This document shows, one piece after another, positions 22,758 to 30,910 of a stretch of DNA of 64,000 bases. This stretch comes from Streptomyces cyaneofuscatus. Its GTDB lineage: Bacteria > Actinomycetota > Actinomycetes > Streptomycetales > Streptomycetaceae. The stretch's first letter is position 1, and each line of letters opens with the position of its first letter. Location of the stretch: NCBI RefSeq assembly GCF_000718135.1, contig NZ_JOEM01000027.1, forward strand, positions 1 through 64,000. The letters are read 5' to 3'. The notes beneath the pieces are model-generated. The model did not search any database. It was not told the DNA's origin and saw nothing but the letters and a program-made list of their open reading frames with translations. A program made the position numbers and the translations under genes.

Positions 22758-23471
22758 TCAGTACATGAGGGCGTTCGCCCGGTCCGACTGCCAGTAGGTG
22801 ACGAAGCCGTTGTCGTCCCAGTAGGTCTCCGCCGGGAGCTTCAGCTTGGCGGGCGTGTCGTACGTCGAGCCGTTCTTCTTGGCGAAGAACACCGACAGGT
22901 TCTTGCTCTTGTACAGCTTGCCCTGGCCGGGCTCCCCGCTGAGGGCGATGCCCGCGTACGCCTCCTCGCCGGGCGCCAGCGTGACCACGGCCTGCGGCTT
23001 GCTGTCCTTGAGGATCGGGAAGACGGACTGGGCGCCGTCGAAGCCGAGGTGCGGCGCGTAGTAGGCGTCGCAGAGCCCGGAGCCGGTGTTCTTGAGCGTC
23101 AGCAGCAGGTGGTTGATCGGGCGGGTCACCTTGGTGACCGTCACCGTGGTGTTCGCGGTCGTGCAGGTGGTGCGAGCGGTGGACGAGGCCTGGGTCGCCG
23201 TCTCGGTGCCGCTGTGGGTGCCCTTGTCGCCGTTGCCGCCGGCGTGCTTGCCCTGGGCGGGTGTGGAGGAGGTCCCGGCGGGCGCCCCGGCCGGCGGTGC
23301 GGTGGTCTCCTCCGAGGTCTGCGGCGTCTGCGGAGCGGTGGACTCCGTCGTGGCGGCCGGTGCCGGGCCCGCGCTCTTGGTGCCTTCGTTCCCGCCGCAG
23401 GCGGTCAGCGAGAGGGCGGCCACCAGTGCGGTGGCGGCGAGCGCGGTGGTGCGGATGCGGTTGGTGCGCAT
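22758..23471 (-). CDS. Secreted lipoprotein, DUF4232 type
   Basis: A 237-residue exported protein. The signal peptide (MRTNRIRTTALAATALVAAL) ends in a lipobox LTAC with the lipid-modified Cys near residue 26. A Thr/Ala/Pro-rich linker of about 80 residues follows, then a DUF4232 beta-sandwich domain (TVTKVTRPINHLLLTLKNTG, FVTYWQSDRAN). Such proteins are anchored on the outer face of the membrane and are of unknown function. Start ATG at 23471. It is divergent from the membrane-anchored HTH gene, with a 204-bp shared upstream region. Confidence 0.87.
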   Translation of the reverse strand: MRTNRIRTTALAATALVAALSLTACGGNEGTKSAGPAPAATTESTAPQTPQTSEETTAPPAGAPAGTSSTPAQGKHAGGNGDKGTHSGTETATQASSTARTTCTTANTTVTVTKVTRPINHLLLTLKNTGSGLCDAYYAPHLGFDGAQSVFPILKDSKPQAVVTLAPGEEAYAGIALSGEPGQGKLYKSKNLSVFFAKKNGSTYDTPAKLKLPAETYWDDNGFVTYWQSDRANALMY

Positions 23472-23675
23472 GGCGGTGGTACTCCCCGTGTTCGGTAGGT
23501 CAGTTCGTACGTCGGTCGGTGCTGCGGTCTGGTCCGAGCTTGTGGGGTGGCTGATTCCGGCCGCAACGCCCGGCGAACCATTGGGGATGCCGGAACGTCT
23601 ACGCATACGGTGACCTGCGGGAATTCCACGTCCCTGGAATGCCGTTCCGGGACGACCAGGGAGGGGAACGCCGTC

Positions 23676-25052
23676 GTGGCGACGCCGGAGGCCGAGCAGT
23701 TCGCGGCCCTGCTGAAGGAACTGAAGGACCGTTCGGGGCGCAGTTACGGGGTGCTGGCCGGGAGACTGCACGTCAGTACGTCGACCCTCCACCGGTACTG
23801 CAACGGTGACGCCGTGCCCAACGAGTACGCCCCCGTCGAGCGGTTCGCCCGGCTGTGCGGGGCGGCGGGCGATGAGCTGGTGGAGGTGCACCGGCGGTGG
23901 ATCGTGGCGGACGCGGCCCGGCGGCGGCCTGCGGGGGCGGGGGCAGTTACGGGGGCGGCGGCGGAGACGGCGGCTCCGGTTCCGGCCAAGGTCGCGCCCG
24001 CGCCCGTGCCTGAACCCGCTCCTGCGCCCGAACCTCCCACTGCCCTCACGGAGAAGCGCGCCGGAGCCTCAGCCTCCCCCTGGGCCCGGCTCTCCCGGCG
24101 TACGCGGGTGCTCCTCGCCGCCGTCGCGGTCGCCGCCCTCCTCGTGCCGGCCACCGTCGTCGCCGCCGATCTCGTCGGGGCGCGGGCCGAGGACGGCGCG
24201 GGCGCTGCAGGGCCTGGGGCCCGGGCGGACGACGACACCTTCACGCCGCCCGTCGCCACCGACCCCCGGCCCTCGGGGCCACCGGCCTCCGCCTCCCCGA
24301 GCGCCTCCCCGCAGCCCTCCGCGTCTTCCGGCACGCCGTCCGCCGCGCCCTCGGCCGAGCCCGGCGCGCCCGCCGGATCGGCCGGTTCCGCCGAGGAGCA
24401 GCCCCGAGGCGGCACCCGTACGGGCCTCGGCGCGCCGCCCGCCGTCACCATCTCCTCGTACAACTGGGACGAGCCCTGCGGGCAGTTCTACCTGCTGGAC
24501 CGGGGGCCGGAGGGGGTGGACCCGCCGCCCCCGCCGCAGGACCGGCGGGGCTGGGCCCGGTCGTACGGCGGGGTGGACGCCGGGAACATGCTGCTCCAGC
24601 TGACCGTGCAGGGGACCTCGCGCGAGGCGGTCGTCCTGAAGGGCTTGTACGTGCGGGTGGTCTCCCGCAAGGCGCCGCTGCCCTGGTCGGCGTACCTGAT
24701 GGGGAACGGGTGCGGCAGCAGCATCGTGCCGCAGACCTTCGCCTCCGACTTGGACACCGGGCATCCGATCATGACGCCCGTACCGGGGACGCAGGGCGAC
24801 CGTACGATCCCGGCCGAGCCGTTCCCGTACAAGGTGTCGTCCGAGGACGTGGAGGTCTTCAACCTCGACATGAAGGCCGGGGGGTACGACGTGACCTGGT
24901 ACCTGGAGCTGAAGTGGAGCAGCGGCGGGCGTGAGGGAATGCTGCGGATCGACGACCACGGGAAGCCGTTCCGGACGAGCGGTATGCGGGGGCGGCCGAT
25001 GTACACGTACGGCAACGACGAGGTGAAGTGGGAGCCGTACCAGGCGGGTTGA
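23676..25052 (+). CDS. Membrane-anchored helix-turn-helix protein
   Basis: A 458-residue protein with three parts. Residues 1-80 form an XRE-like HTH domain (SYGVLAGRLHVSTSTLHRYC). An Ala/Pro-rich stretch follows, then one transmembrane helix near 144-166 (VLLAAVAVAALLVPATVVAA). The outside has a Ser/Pro-rich linker and a C-terminal domain beginning ISSYNWDEPCGQFYLLDRGP. The topology suggests a sensor that reads an extracellular signal while its HTH faces the cytoplasm, or a protein whose HTH has become a protein-binding module, as in RodZ. The GTG at 23676 has GGAGGGG upstream; an open frame back to 23547 is not streptomycete-like. Divergent from the DUF4232 lipoprotein gene. Confidence 0.8.
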   Translation: MATPEAEQFAALLKELKDRSGRSYGVLAGRLHVSTSTLHRYCNGDAVPNEYAPVERFARLCGAAGDELVEVHRRWIVADAARRRPAGAGAVTGAAAETAAPVPAKVAPAPVPEPAPAPEPPTALTEKRAGASASPWARLSRRTRVLLAAVAVAALLVPATVVAADLVGARAEDGAGAAGPGARADDDTFTPPVATDPRPSGPPASASPSASPQPSASSGTPSAAPSAEPGAPAGSAGSAEEQPRGGTRTGLGAPPAVTISSYNWDEPCGQFYLLDRGPEGVDPPPPPQDRRGWARSYGGVDAGNMLLQLTVQGTSREAVVLKGLYVRVVSRKAPLPWSAYLMGNGCGSSIVPQTFASDLDTGHPIMTPVPGTQGDRTIPAEPFPYKVSSEDVEVFNLDMKAGGYDVTWYLELKWSSGGREGMLRIDDHGKPFRTSGMRGRPMYTYGNDEVKWEPYQAG

Positions 25053-25067
25053 GGGGGCGGTGAGGGA

Positions 25068-25102
25068 GGGGCCGGCCGCTGTCCGTGGCAGCGGCCGGCC
25101 CC
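25068..25102. terminator. Bidirectional terminator
   Basis: A perfect 14-bp stem (ggggccggccgctg at 25068-25081 with 25089-25102) closes a 7-nt loop between the convergent HTH and flavin-enzyme genes. Confidence 0.8.
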
Positions 25103-25117
25103 CGTTCGGATGGCCCC

Positions 25118-26290
25118 TCAGGAGAGCGTCGCGCCCCAGCGGCGGAGGTCGAACGTCGGGTGCTGGGCGGCCGCGTTGGCGTCGCGCCAGATCCGCTGGA
25201 CCGGTGCGTCGTCGTAGATCACGGCCGAACCGGACGCCTCGTACACCGCGTTGACGACCTCCCGGCACCGCGTCCCCGCGTACGCGATGTCCCGCCGCAT
25301 CCGGGCCCGCTCCTCGGCTGTGCCGCCCGGCGTGGAGGAGGCGGCGAGGGTGTCCAGGTCGGCGAGGAGCATCGCCCGTGCGGTGTCGACCGTGGCGGTG
25401 AGCGCGGACACGTCGAGCCCCGAGGCGTCGCTCGGGGAGCCCGCGTAGGCGTCCAGGGCCGCCCGTGCCGCGCCCAGGAGGACGCCCGCGAGCGCCACCG
25501 TGCCGACGGCGGCGAACGCCATCCGGTACGGGGTCGTCCTCGGGCGGCCGTGGGGTGCGGGGCGGCCGGGGTCGAGGGCGCTGAGCGGGAGCACGCGGTG
25601 GTCGGGGACGAGGAGTTCGGGGACGGTGAACGAGCGGCTGCCCGTACCGCGCAGGCCGCTGGTGTGCCAGTCGTCGATGCCCACCGTCCGCTCCTGGGGG
25701 AGCAGCATGAAGTGGGGTGCCGGGTCGGCTCCAGGGGCGGGCGGGGCGCTCACCCCGGCGACGATCCACTCGGCGTGGTCGATGCCGGAGCAGAAGCGGC
25801 CCCACATGCCGCGCAGCAGGTAGCCGCCCGGGACGCGTCGGGCGGGCGGGCCGCTGAGGCGGAGCTGGAGGGCGACGCGGGTCGAGGGGGCGGAGAACAC
25901 CTCCTGGCGTGCCTCCACGGGGAACTGCGCGACCGTCCAGGTGTTGCCGCCCATCACCGCGCGTACCCACCCCACCGACGCGCAGCCCCGGGAGAGCTCC
26001 TCCGTGGTCAGCAGGGCGGTGGCGAAGCCGAGGCCGCCGCCGCCCCAGACACGCGGGGTCAGGACGTCGAAGAGGCGGGCGTCGTCCAGGAGGCGTACGG
26101 CCTCCGCGGGCAGGGTGCGCAGCCGGTCGGCCTCGGCCGCGTACGCCCCGAGGCGGGGCGCGATGGCGCGGGCGGCGGCGACCGCTTCGTCGTGCGAGGC
26201 GGGCGGGGCGGGCAGGCGGGGGACGTCATCGGGGTGCCGCGGGGCGGCGCTCTGCGGATCGGTCCGTACGGAGGCGGTGGCGGCGGTCAC
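25118..26290 (-). CDS. Acyl-CoA dehydrogenase family / group D flavin monooxygenase-like protein
   Basis: A 390-residue protein of the acyl-CoA dehydrogenase fold. Its features are closest to flavin-dependent monooxygenases of the HsaA/isobutylamine N-hydroxylase type: AEADRLRTLPAEAVRLLDDA at the N terminus, GCASVGWVRAVMGGNTWTVA, a beta domain with GRFCSGIDHAEWIVAG, and SRSFTVPELLVPDHRV. It may hydroxylate a substrate using a reduced flavin from a partner reductase, which is not encoded nearby. The GTG start at 26290 has GGAG six bases upstream and overlaps the CoA-transferase stop by 4 bp, so the two are one operon. An iron box controls the operon promoter. Confidence 0.8.
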   Translation of the reverse strand: MTAATASVRTDPQSAAPRHPDDVPRLPAPPASHDEAVAAARAIAPRLGAYAAEADRLRTLPAEAVRLLDDARLFDVLTPRVWGGGGLGFATALLTTEELSRGCASVGWVRAVMGGNTWTVAQFPVEARQEVFSAPSTRVALQLRLSGPPARRVPGGYLLRGMWGRFCSGIDHAEWIVAGVSAPPAPGADPAPHFMLLPQERTVGIDDWHTSGLRGTGSRSFTVPELLVPDHRVLPLSALDPGRPAPHGRPRTTPYRMAFAAVGTVALAGVLLGAARAALDAYAGSPSDASGLDVSALTATVDTARAMLLADLDTLAASSTPGGTAEERARMRRDIAYAGTRCREVVNAVYEASGSAVIYDDAPVQRIWRDANAAAQHPTFDLRRWGATLS

Positions 26291-28191
26291 GAGAAGCTCC
26301 AGGGGGGTGTGGGCCGGGCGCAGCCGTCGTGGGTGAAGTAAGGGGAGAGCGCGGGGTCCTGGGGGAGGGCGGCGATGTCGGTGACCACGGCGCGGGCGGG
26401 GATCCCGGCCGCGTGGAGGCGGCCCAGCCAGGCGGCGGTGGGGGCGGTGGCGAGTTCGGCCGGGGTCGTCCCGGCACCCGCGCCGACCGCGATCAGGCCG
26501 TCGGCGGTAGGGGCGACGAGACCGGCCTCCGCGGGCTGCGTCCCCGGGGCCTCGTCCAGGCCGCGCAGCAGGGGCCGCAGCAGCACCCGGGAGGCGCCGA
26601 GCAGCGAGGAGTCGACGCGCAGGCGGCCCGTCGCCGCGCCGGACTCGCGGGCCAGCAGGGCCGCCAGGACCGATTCGGCCGCCAGGTGGCCGCCCAGCAC
26701 GTCCAGCAGGGTCACCAGCGAGGGGGCCGGGGTCCCGTCGGGCGTCGTGACGGTGTCGGCGACGCCCGACCACGCCTGGACCATGGGGTCCGTCCCCGCC
26801 GGGCGCGGTCCGTCGGGTGCGCGGTCCCAGGCGGAGGCCCAGGCGTAGATCAGCCCCGGGCGGGCGCGGGCCAGGTCCTCCTCGTCGAGCCGGAGCCGGG
26901 CCGCCTCGCCCGGGGCCCAGGTGTGCAGGAAGACGTCCGCCTCCGCCACGGTCTCGGCGACCGCGCGGCGCCCCGCCGCCGTACGGATGTCGGTCTCGCG
27001 GACCTCCTTGCCCGCGTTGAGCGCCGTGAACCGGGCCGAGACCCCGCCCGCGAGCGGCGCCGCCCCGCGCGAGGGGTCGCCGCCCGGCTGCTCGATCCGG
27101 ATGACGTGGGCCCCGAGCGCCTGGAGCACGGAGGTGGCCAGCGGGCCCTGGACGCCCCGGGTGGACTCGACGACGCGCAGGCCGCCGAGGGGGAGTTGGG
27201 GGAAGCCGGTGTGGGGGCGGGAGGAGGTGTACGGGGGTGCCGGGAGCCCGTCGCGCTCGTCCCGGGGGAGTTCGCGCAGCTCCCAGGGGTCGTCGTCGTA
27301 CCGTACGTCGCTGTCGGCGCGCCGGTCCGCGAGCGTGCGCAGGGCGCAGAGGCCCATCCCGGTCCGCTCGGCGACCAGGAGGAGGTCGGCGTAGCGGTGG
27401 CGGGCCGCGCACTGGGCGAGCGTCGTGATCAGCGGGGCGGCGGCCCGGGCGTGGCGTGCGGCGAAGGCCCGCCAGCTGTTGGCGATGTCCTTGGCGGGGG
27501 CGCCGACCGCCTTCCAGAAGTCGCGCCACGGCTGGACTTCGAGCGCCTCCACCTCGAAACGCACCCCGTCGGCCGAGAGGAACGGCGGGCGGGCGGCCCG
27601 GCGGTAGGGCGGGCTGGGGACCTCCTCCGCTTCGTCCCCGGCGGTGGCGGCGGCCACGTACGGGCCGAGGGAGAAGAGGGCGGCCTCGGTCACGCTGACC
27701 CGGGCCGAGCGGACCGGGGTGCCACGCAGGCCGGAGAGGGCGGCGGCCAGCAGGGCCTGGGTGGCGACGACTCCGGTGAGGGTGGAGAGGTAGTCGGTGC
27801 CGAGCGGGCGGGGGCCGCCGTTGGCCCGGCCGTGGAGGGCCATGAGGCCGGTCGCGGCCTGGGCGGTGGTCTCGTCGAAGGGGGTGGGGTCCCCGGCGGG
27901 CCAGCCCCGCAGGGTCAAGTCCGTGCCCCGGGCGTGCGGGCCGCTGAGCCCGATGACGGTCTCCGGGCCGGCCGTGGCGTACCGGTCCTGCGCCGGGGCC
28001 GCGCTCCCGTCCGGGTGCCAGGGGCCCGAGCCGGGCCCGAACCGGGCGCCGAGCCGGGTGAGGTGGTCGCGGACGACCTCGGTGGCCGTGGCGAGGCCGG
28101 CGGGCGGGGCGGGCGGCAGGTGGACCAGGTGGCCGCCGAGCGGGAGGGCTTCGCTGGTGGTGAGCGGGGAGAGCGGTGGCGCGGATGTCAA
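26287..28191 (-). CDS. CaiB/BaiF family CoA transferase, two fused domains
   Basis: A 634-residue class III CoA transferase-like protein. The second half (from about residue 330) has the usual LRVVESTRGVQGPLATSVLQ, GAHVIRIEQPGGDPSRG and ARPGLIYAWASAW motifs; the first half holds another, more divergent CaiB-like unit (GTDYLSTLTGVVATQALLAA, ARVSVTEAALFSLG). Enzymes of this type move CoA between acids or isomerise acyl-CoAs. The product is larger than single-domain members (about 400). The start is a TTG at 28191 with GGAGGA ahead. An iron box lies 88 bp upstream. The downstream flavin enzyme overlaps by 4 bp. Confidence 0.82.
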   Translation of the reverse strand: MTSAPPLSPLTTSEALPLGGHLVHLPPAPPAGLATATEVVRDHLTRLGARFGPGSGPWHPDGSAAPAQDRYATAGPETVIGLSGPHARGTDLTLRGWPAGDPTPFDETTAQAATGLMALHGRANGGPRPLGTDYLSTLTGVVATQALLAAALSGLRGTPVRSARVSVTEAALFSLGPYVAAATAGDEAEEVPSPPYRRAARPPFLSADGVRFEVEALEVQPWRDFWKAVGAPAKDIANSWRAFAARHARAAAPLITTLAQCAARHRYADLLLVAERTGMGLCALRTLADRRADSDVRYDDDPWELRELPRDERDGLPAPPYTSSRPHTGFPQLPLGGLRVVESTRGVQGPLATSVLQALGAHVIRIEQPGGDPSRGAAPLAGGVSARFTALNAGKEVRETDIRTAAGRRAVAETVAEADVFLHTWAPGEAARLRLDEEDLARARPGLIYAWASAWDRAPDGPRPAGTDPMVQAWSGVADTVTTPDGTPAPSLVTLLDVLGGHLAAESVLAALLARESGAATGRLRVDSSLLGASRVLLRPLLRGLDEAPGTQPAEAGLVAPTADGLIAVGAGAGTTPAELATAPTAAWLGRLHAAGIPARAVVTDIAALPQDPALSPYFTHDGCARPTPPWSFS

Positions 28192-28278
28192 CGGGTCCTC
28201 CGGGATGGTCCGGTGGTGGTGTCCGGGGGCGGGCGGCGCGGGCGGGCGCGGGTCGGACGACCGGAGACGAGTTATTAG

Positions 28279-28297
28279 TTAGGTTAGGCTAACCATA
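28279..28297. promoter_or_regulatory. Iron box (DmdR1/IdeR operator)
   Basis: TTAGGTTAGGCTAACCATA matches 17 of 19 positions of the actinobacterial iron box TTAGGTTAGGCTAACCTAA. It lies 88-106 bp upstream of the CoA-transferase start, in an A+T-rich promoter region. DmdR1 bound to Fe(II) would repress the operon in iron-replete cells. Confidence 0.85.
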
Positions 28298-28500
28298 CTC
28301 ATCTTGGTGGCGGGGTGGAGGATTTCAGCCGGATCAGGCCGCGCGGCGGGGGAGTTGAGGCCAGGTGGGTCCGAAGGGTGGAGCGGGGCTGAGTCCGGCC
28401 CGTACCGAGGAGTACAGTCTCCGACGCCCTGGCACGCCCGTCCCGGTGCGGCGACGCTCCGGACGGCGGGCGGCCCCACCCCCGTACCCCCAGGTGACCG

Positions 28501-29751
28501 ATGTCCGGCATAGCCGAAGCCTCCGAACGAGCCGAACAGGATCCGCGCGACCGCACGCGGACCGATGAGCGGGCAGATCTCGACCCGGATGTGTGCGAGA
28601 AGCGCTCCCTGCGGCTCAGACGCAGGCTGGAGCGGCTGATCGGGATCGCGGCCACCGAGGGGAACTCGCTGCTCCCCCTCCGCAACGGCGACCAGATCTT
28701 CGGCGCGATGCTGAAGGCGATCCGGTCCGCCGAGCACACCGTCGACATGATGACCTTCGTCTACTGGCGGGGCGACATCGCCCAGGAGTTCGCCGAGGCG
28801 CTCGCCGACCGCGCCCGGGCCGGCGTCCGGGTCCGGCTGATGCTGGACGGCTTCGGCTCCCGGCTGATCGAGAAGAGCCAGCTGGACATGATGGACGAGG
28901 CCGGGGTGACGGTCGCCTGGTTCCGGAAGCCGCTCTACCTCTCGCCGCTCAAGCAGAACCACCGCTGCCACCGCAAGGTCCTCATCACCGACGAGTCCAC
29001 CGCGTTCACCGGCGGCGTCGGGATAGCCGAGGAGTGGTGCGGTGACGCGCGCAACGAGCACGAGTGGCGCGACACCCATGTGCAGGTCCGCGGCCCCGCC
29101 GTGGACGGGCTGGCCGCCGCCTTCGCGCAGAACTGGGCCGAGTGCCAGGACGAGCTCTTCGACGAGCGCGACCGGTTCGTGGCGAGCGACCACCACGGTG
29201 ACGCGGTCGTCCAGGTCGTCCGCGGCTCGTCCTCCTTCGGCTGGCAGGACATGCAGACCCTGATCCGGGTCGTCCTCGAATCCGCCGAGGAGCGCATCCG
29301 CCTCACCACCGCCTACTTCGCACCCGACGACTACTTCACCGGGCTGCTCTGCGCCGCCGCCCGGCGCGGGGTGGAGGTCGAGATCCTGCTGCCGGGCCCG
29401 CACACCGACAAGCGGGTCTGCCAGCTCGCCGGTCAGCGCTACTACGAGGAGCTGACGGCGTGCGGGGTGAAGATCTACCAGTACCAGCCGACGATGATGC
29501 ACACCAAGACCGTCACCATCGACCGGGTCGCCTCGCTCATCGGCTCCACCAACTTCAACCGGCGCTCCCTCGACCACGACGAGGAGGTCATGCTCGCGGT
29601 CCTGGACCAGGACTTCACCGACGCGCTCGACAGCCACTTCGACGAGGACCGCGAGAAGAGCGTGCTGATCGAGCGGGGCCGGTGGAAGCGGCGCGATGTC
29701 CTCCAGCGGGTGCGGGAAGCGGCCGTCGTACCGATCCGCCGCTACCTCTGA
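28501..29751 (+). CDS. Phospholipase D family protein, cardiolipin synthase-like
   Basis: A 416-residue protein with two HKD motifs: HRKVLITD (about residue 159) and HTKTVTID (about residue 332), each followed by GG or GSTN. This is the cardiolipin synthase arrangement, joining two phosphatidylglycerols. There are no N-terminal transmembrane helices, unlike classic ClsA, so the enzyme is more like ClsB or a general PLD. The ATG at 28501 has no clear Shine-Dalgarno sequence. Confidence 0.87.
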   Translation: MSGIAEASERAEQDPRDRTRTDERADLDPDVCEKRSLRLRRRLERLIGIAATEGNSLLPLRNGDQIFGAMLKAIRSAEHTVDMMTFVYWRGDIAQEFAEALADRARAGVRVRLMLDGFGSRLIEKSQLDMMDEAGVTVAWFRKPLYLSPLKQNHRCHRKVLITDESTAFTGGVGIAEEWCGDARNEHEWRDTHVQVRGPAVDGLAAAFAQNWAECQDELFDERDRFVASDHHGDAVVQVVRGSSSFGWQDMQTLIRVVLESAEERIRLTTAYFAPDDYFTGLLCAAARRGVEVEILLPGPHTDKRVCQLAGQRYYEELTACGVKIYQYQPTMMHTKTVTIDRVASLIGSTNFNRRSLDHDEEVMLAVLDQDFTDALDSHFDEDREKSVLIERGRWKRRDVLQRVREAAVVPIRRYL

Positions 29752-29800
29752 GCCGGGCGGCGGGGTGTGGGCGGGGGCTGACCGGGCAGGCGGGGAGAGC

Positions 29801-29824
29801 AGCGTCCGTCTTAGCGTCCGTCTT
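29801..29824 (+). repeat. Two 12-bp tandem repeats before the hypothetical gene
   Basis: agcgtccgtctt occurs twice in tandem (29801-29812, 29813-29824), about 16 bp upstream of the next start codon and partly within its promoter region. Confidence 0.7.
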
Positions 29825-29840
29825 GTGAAGGGAAGGGCCC

Positions 29841-30281
29841 ATGAGCGTCTCAGCCGACACCTCGCCGGCACCGGCAGCCGCGGTGATCACCGAGCCCCTG
29901 CCCGACCTCCAGCTCCAGCTGCTCATCCAGCTCCTGGACGAGGACCCGCGCTCCAGCCTGCCGCTCACCCTGACCCACCCCGGCGGTCTGCTGCACGGTG
30001 ACGTCATCGGCCACGAGCAGTGGAAGGCCGAGTGGTCCAGGAGCCTGCGCCAGGTCGAGGGTGAAGGCGCCAACCTGCTGGCCGAGTTCCCCGAGACGGT
30101 CGACCAGGGCGTACGGGAGCTGCACGGCCGGGAGCAGGACGCGGAGACGTCCCGGCTGCCGCGCTGGATCCACCTGCGGGACGTGACGCTCCTCGGCGGC
30201 GCCATGAGTGCGGTCTCGCTGCCGCTGTGGCGCGGACGGCTCGCGGACGTGTCGGGGTGGGCGCTGGGGCGCCCGCAGTAG
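29841..30281 (+). CDS. Hypothetical protein, possibly GvpU-like
   Basis: A 146-residue soluble protein. The segment DLQLQLLIQLLDEDPRSSLP, followed by LTLTHPGGLLHGDVIGHEQW, resembles the gas-vesicle accessory protein GvpU, but no other gvp gene is near, so the similarity may be structural only. A good GAAGGGAAGGG Shine-Dalgarno region precedes the ATG. An array of 26-bp repeats begins shortly after its stop. Confidence 0.65.
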   Translation: MSVSADTSPAPAAAVITEPLPDLQLQLLIQLLDEDPRSSLPLTLTHPGGLLHGDVIGHEQWKAEWSRSLRQVEGEGANLLAEFPETVDQGVRELHGREQDAETSRLPRWIHLRDVTLLGGAMSAVSLPLWRGRLADVSGWALGRPQ

Positions 30282-30297
30282 GGGGACGGTCGGTCCA

Positions 30298-30479
30298 CTC
30301 CTGGGGCTGCGGGATCACCGCGACTGCTGGGGCCGCGGGACGACGGCGACTCCTGGGGCCGCGGGACGACGGCGACTCCTGGGGCCGCGGGACGACCGTG
30401 ACTCCTGGGGCTGCGGGACGACCGTGACCCCTGGAGTTGTGGCGTGACCGCGGCTCCTAGAGTTGCGGCATGACCACCG
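30298..30479 (+). repeat. Seven 26-bp tandem repeats ending inside the next start codon
   Basis: Seven degenerate 26-bp units (starts at 30298, 30324, 30350, 30376, 30402, 30428, 30454) share the pattern ctcctggggccgcgggacga + c(c/g)g(c/t)ga. The last unit contains the -10 TAGAGT and the ATG of the monooxygenase gene; units 1-5 have lost both. Confidence 0.85.
30458..30469 (+). promoter_or_regulatory. Leaderless promoter -10 of the ABM gene
   Basis: TAGAGT at 30458-30463 lies six bases before the ATG at 30470, inside the seventh tandem repeat. No Shine-Dalgarno sequence is present. Confidence 0.6.
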
Positions 30480-30826
30480 ACAACGGCTTAGCCACCGGTA
30501 CCCCGGAAACGCCCGTCACCTTCATCAACGTCTTCGAGATAGCCGCCGACGAACTCGACGCGTTCGTCGAGAAGTGGGAGGAGCGGGCCCGTCTCATGCG
30601 GGACAAGCCCGGCTTCATCGACTCCCGGATGCACCGGGCCCGCTCGACGGACTCCCGCTTCCAGCTCGTCAATGTCTCCCACTGGGAGAGCCAGGAGGCG
30701 TGGGAGGCAGCCACCGCCGACCCCGACTTCGCCTCCCGGACCCGGGCCGCGCGCGAGGAGACCCGCCGGCCGGTCACACCGAACCCGGCGGTCTACGACG
30801 TCGTCGTGGAGCTCACCGCGTCCTAG
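30470..30826 (+). CDS. Antibiotic biosynthesis monooxygenase-domain protein
   Basis: A 118-residue ABM-fold protein (ferredoxin-like, usually dimeric). The middle (VEKWEERARLMRDKPGFIDS, followed by SRFQLVNVSHWESQEAWEAA) is the typical core. Members include cofactor-free monooxygenases and haem-degrading enzymes; there is no Trp/Asn/His trio that would point clearly to haem oxygenation. The start is leaderless within the last 26-bp repeat. A bidirectional terminator separates it from argS. Confidence 0.85.
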   Translation: MTTDNGLATGTPETPVTFINVFEIAADELDAFVEKWEERARLMRDKPGFIDSRMHRARSTDSRFQLVNVSHWESQEAWEAATADPDFASRTRAAREETRRPVTPNPAVYDVVVELTAS

Positions 30827-30850
30827 GGACTCCTGGCTCCTGTACGCGAA

Positions 30851-30889
30851 CGGCCCCGGCACCTGTCTGTTCCGCAGGTGCCGGGGCCG
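30851..30889. terminator. Bidirectional terminator between ABM gene and argS
   Basis: A perfect 15-bp stem (cggccccggcacctg at 30851-30865 with caggtgccggggccg at 30875-30889) closes a 9-nt loop between convergent genes. Confidence 0.82.
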
Positions 30890-30910
30890 ACGCGCGTACG
30901 GCAGGCGCCG

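Noticed and set aside
30298-30479. CRISPR array
   Set aside because: The 26-bp units are contiguous, without spacers, and no cas genes are present.
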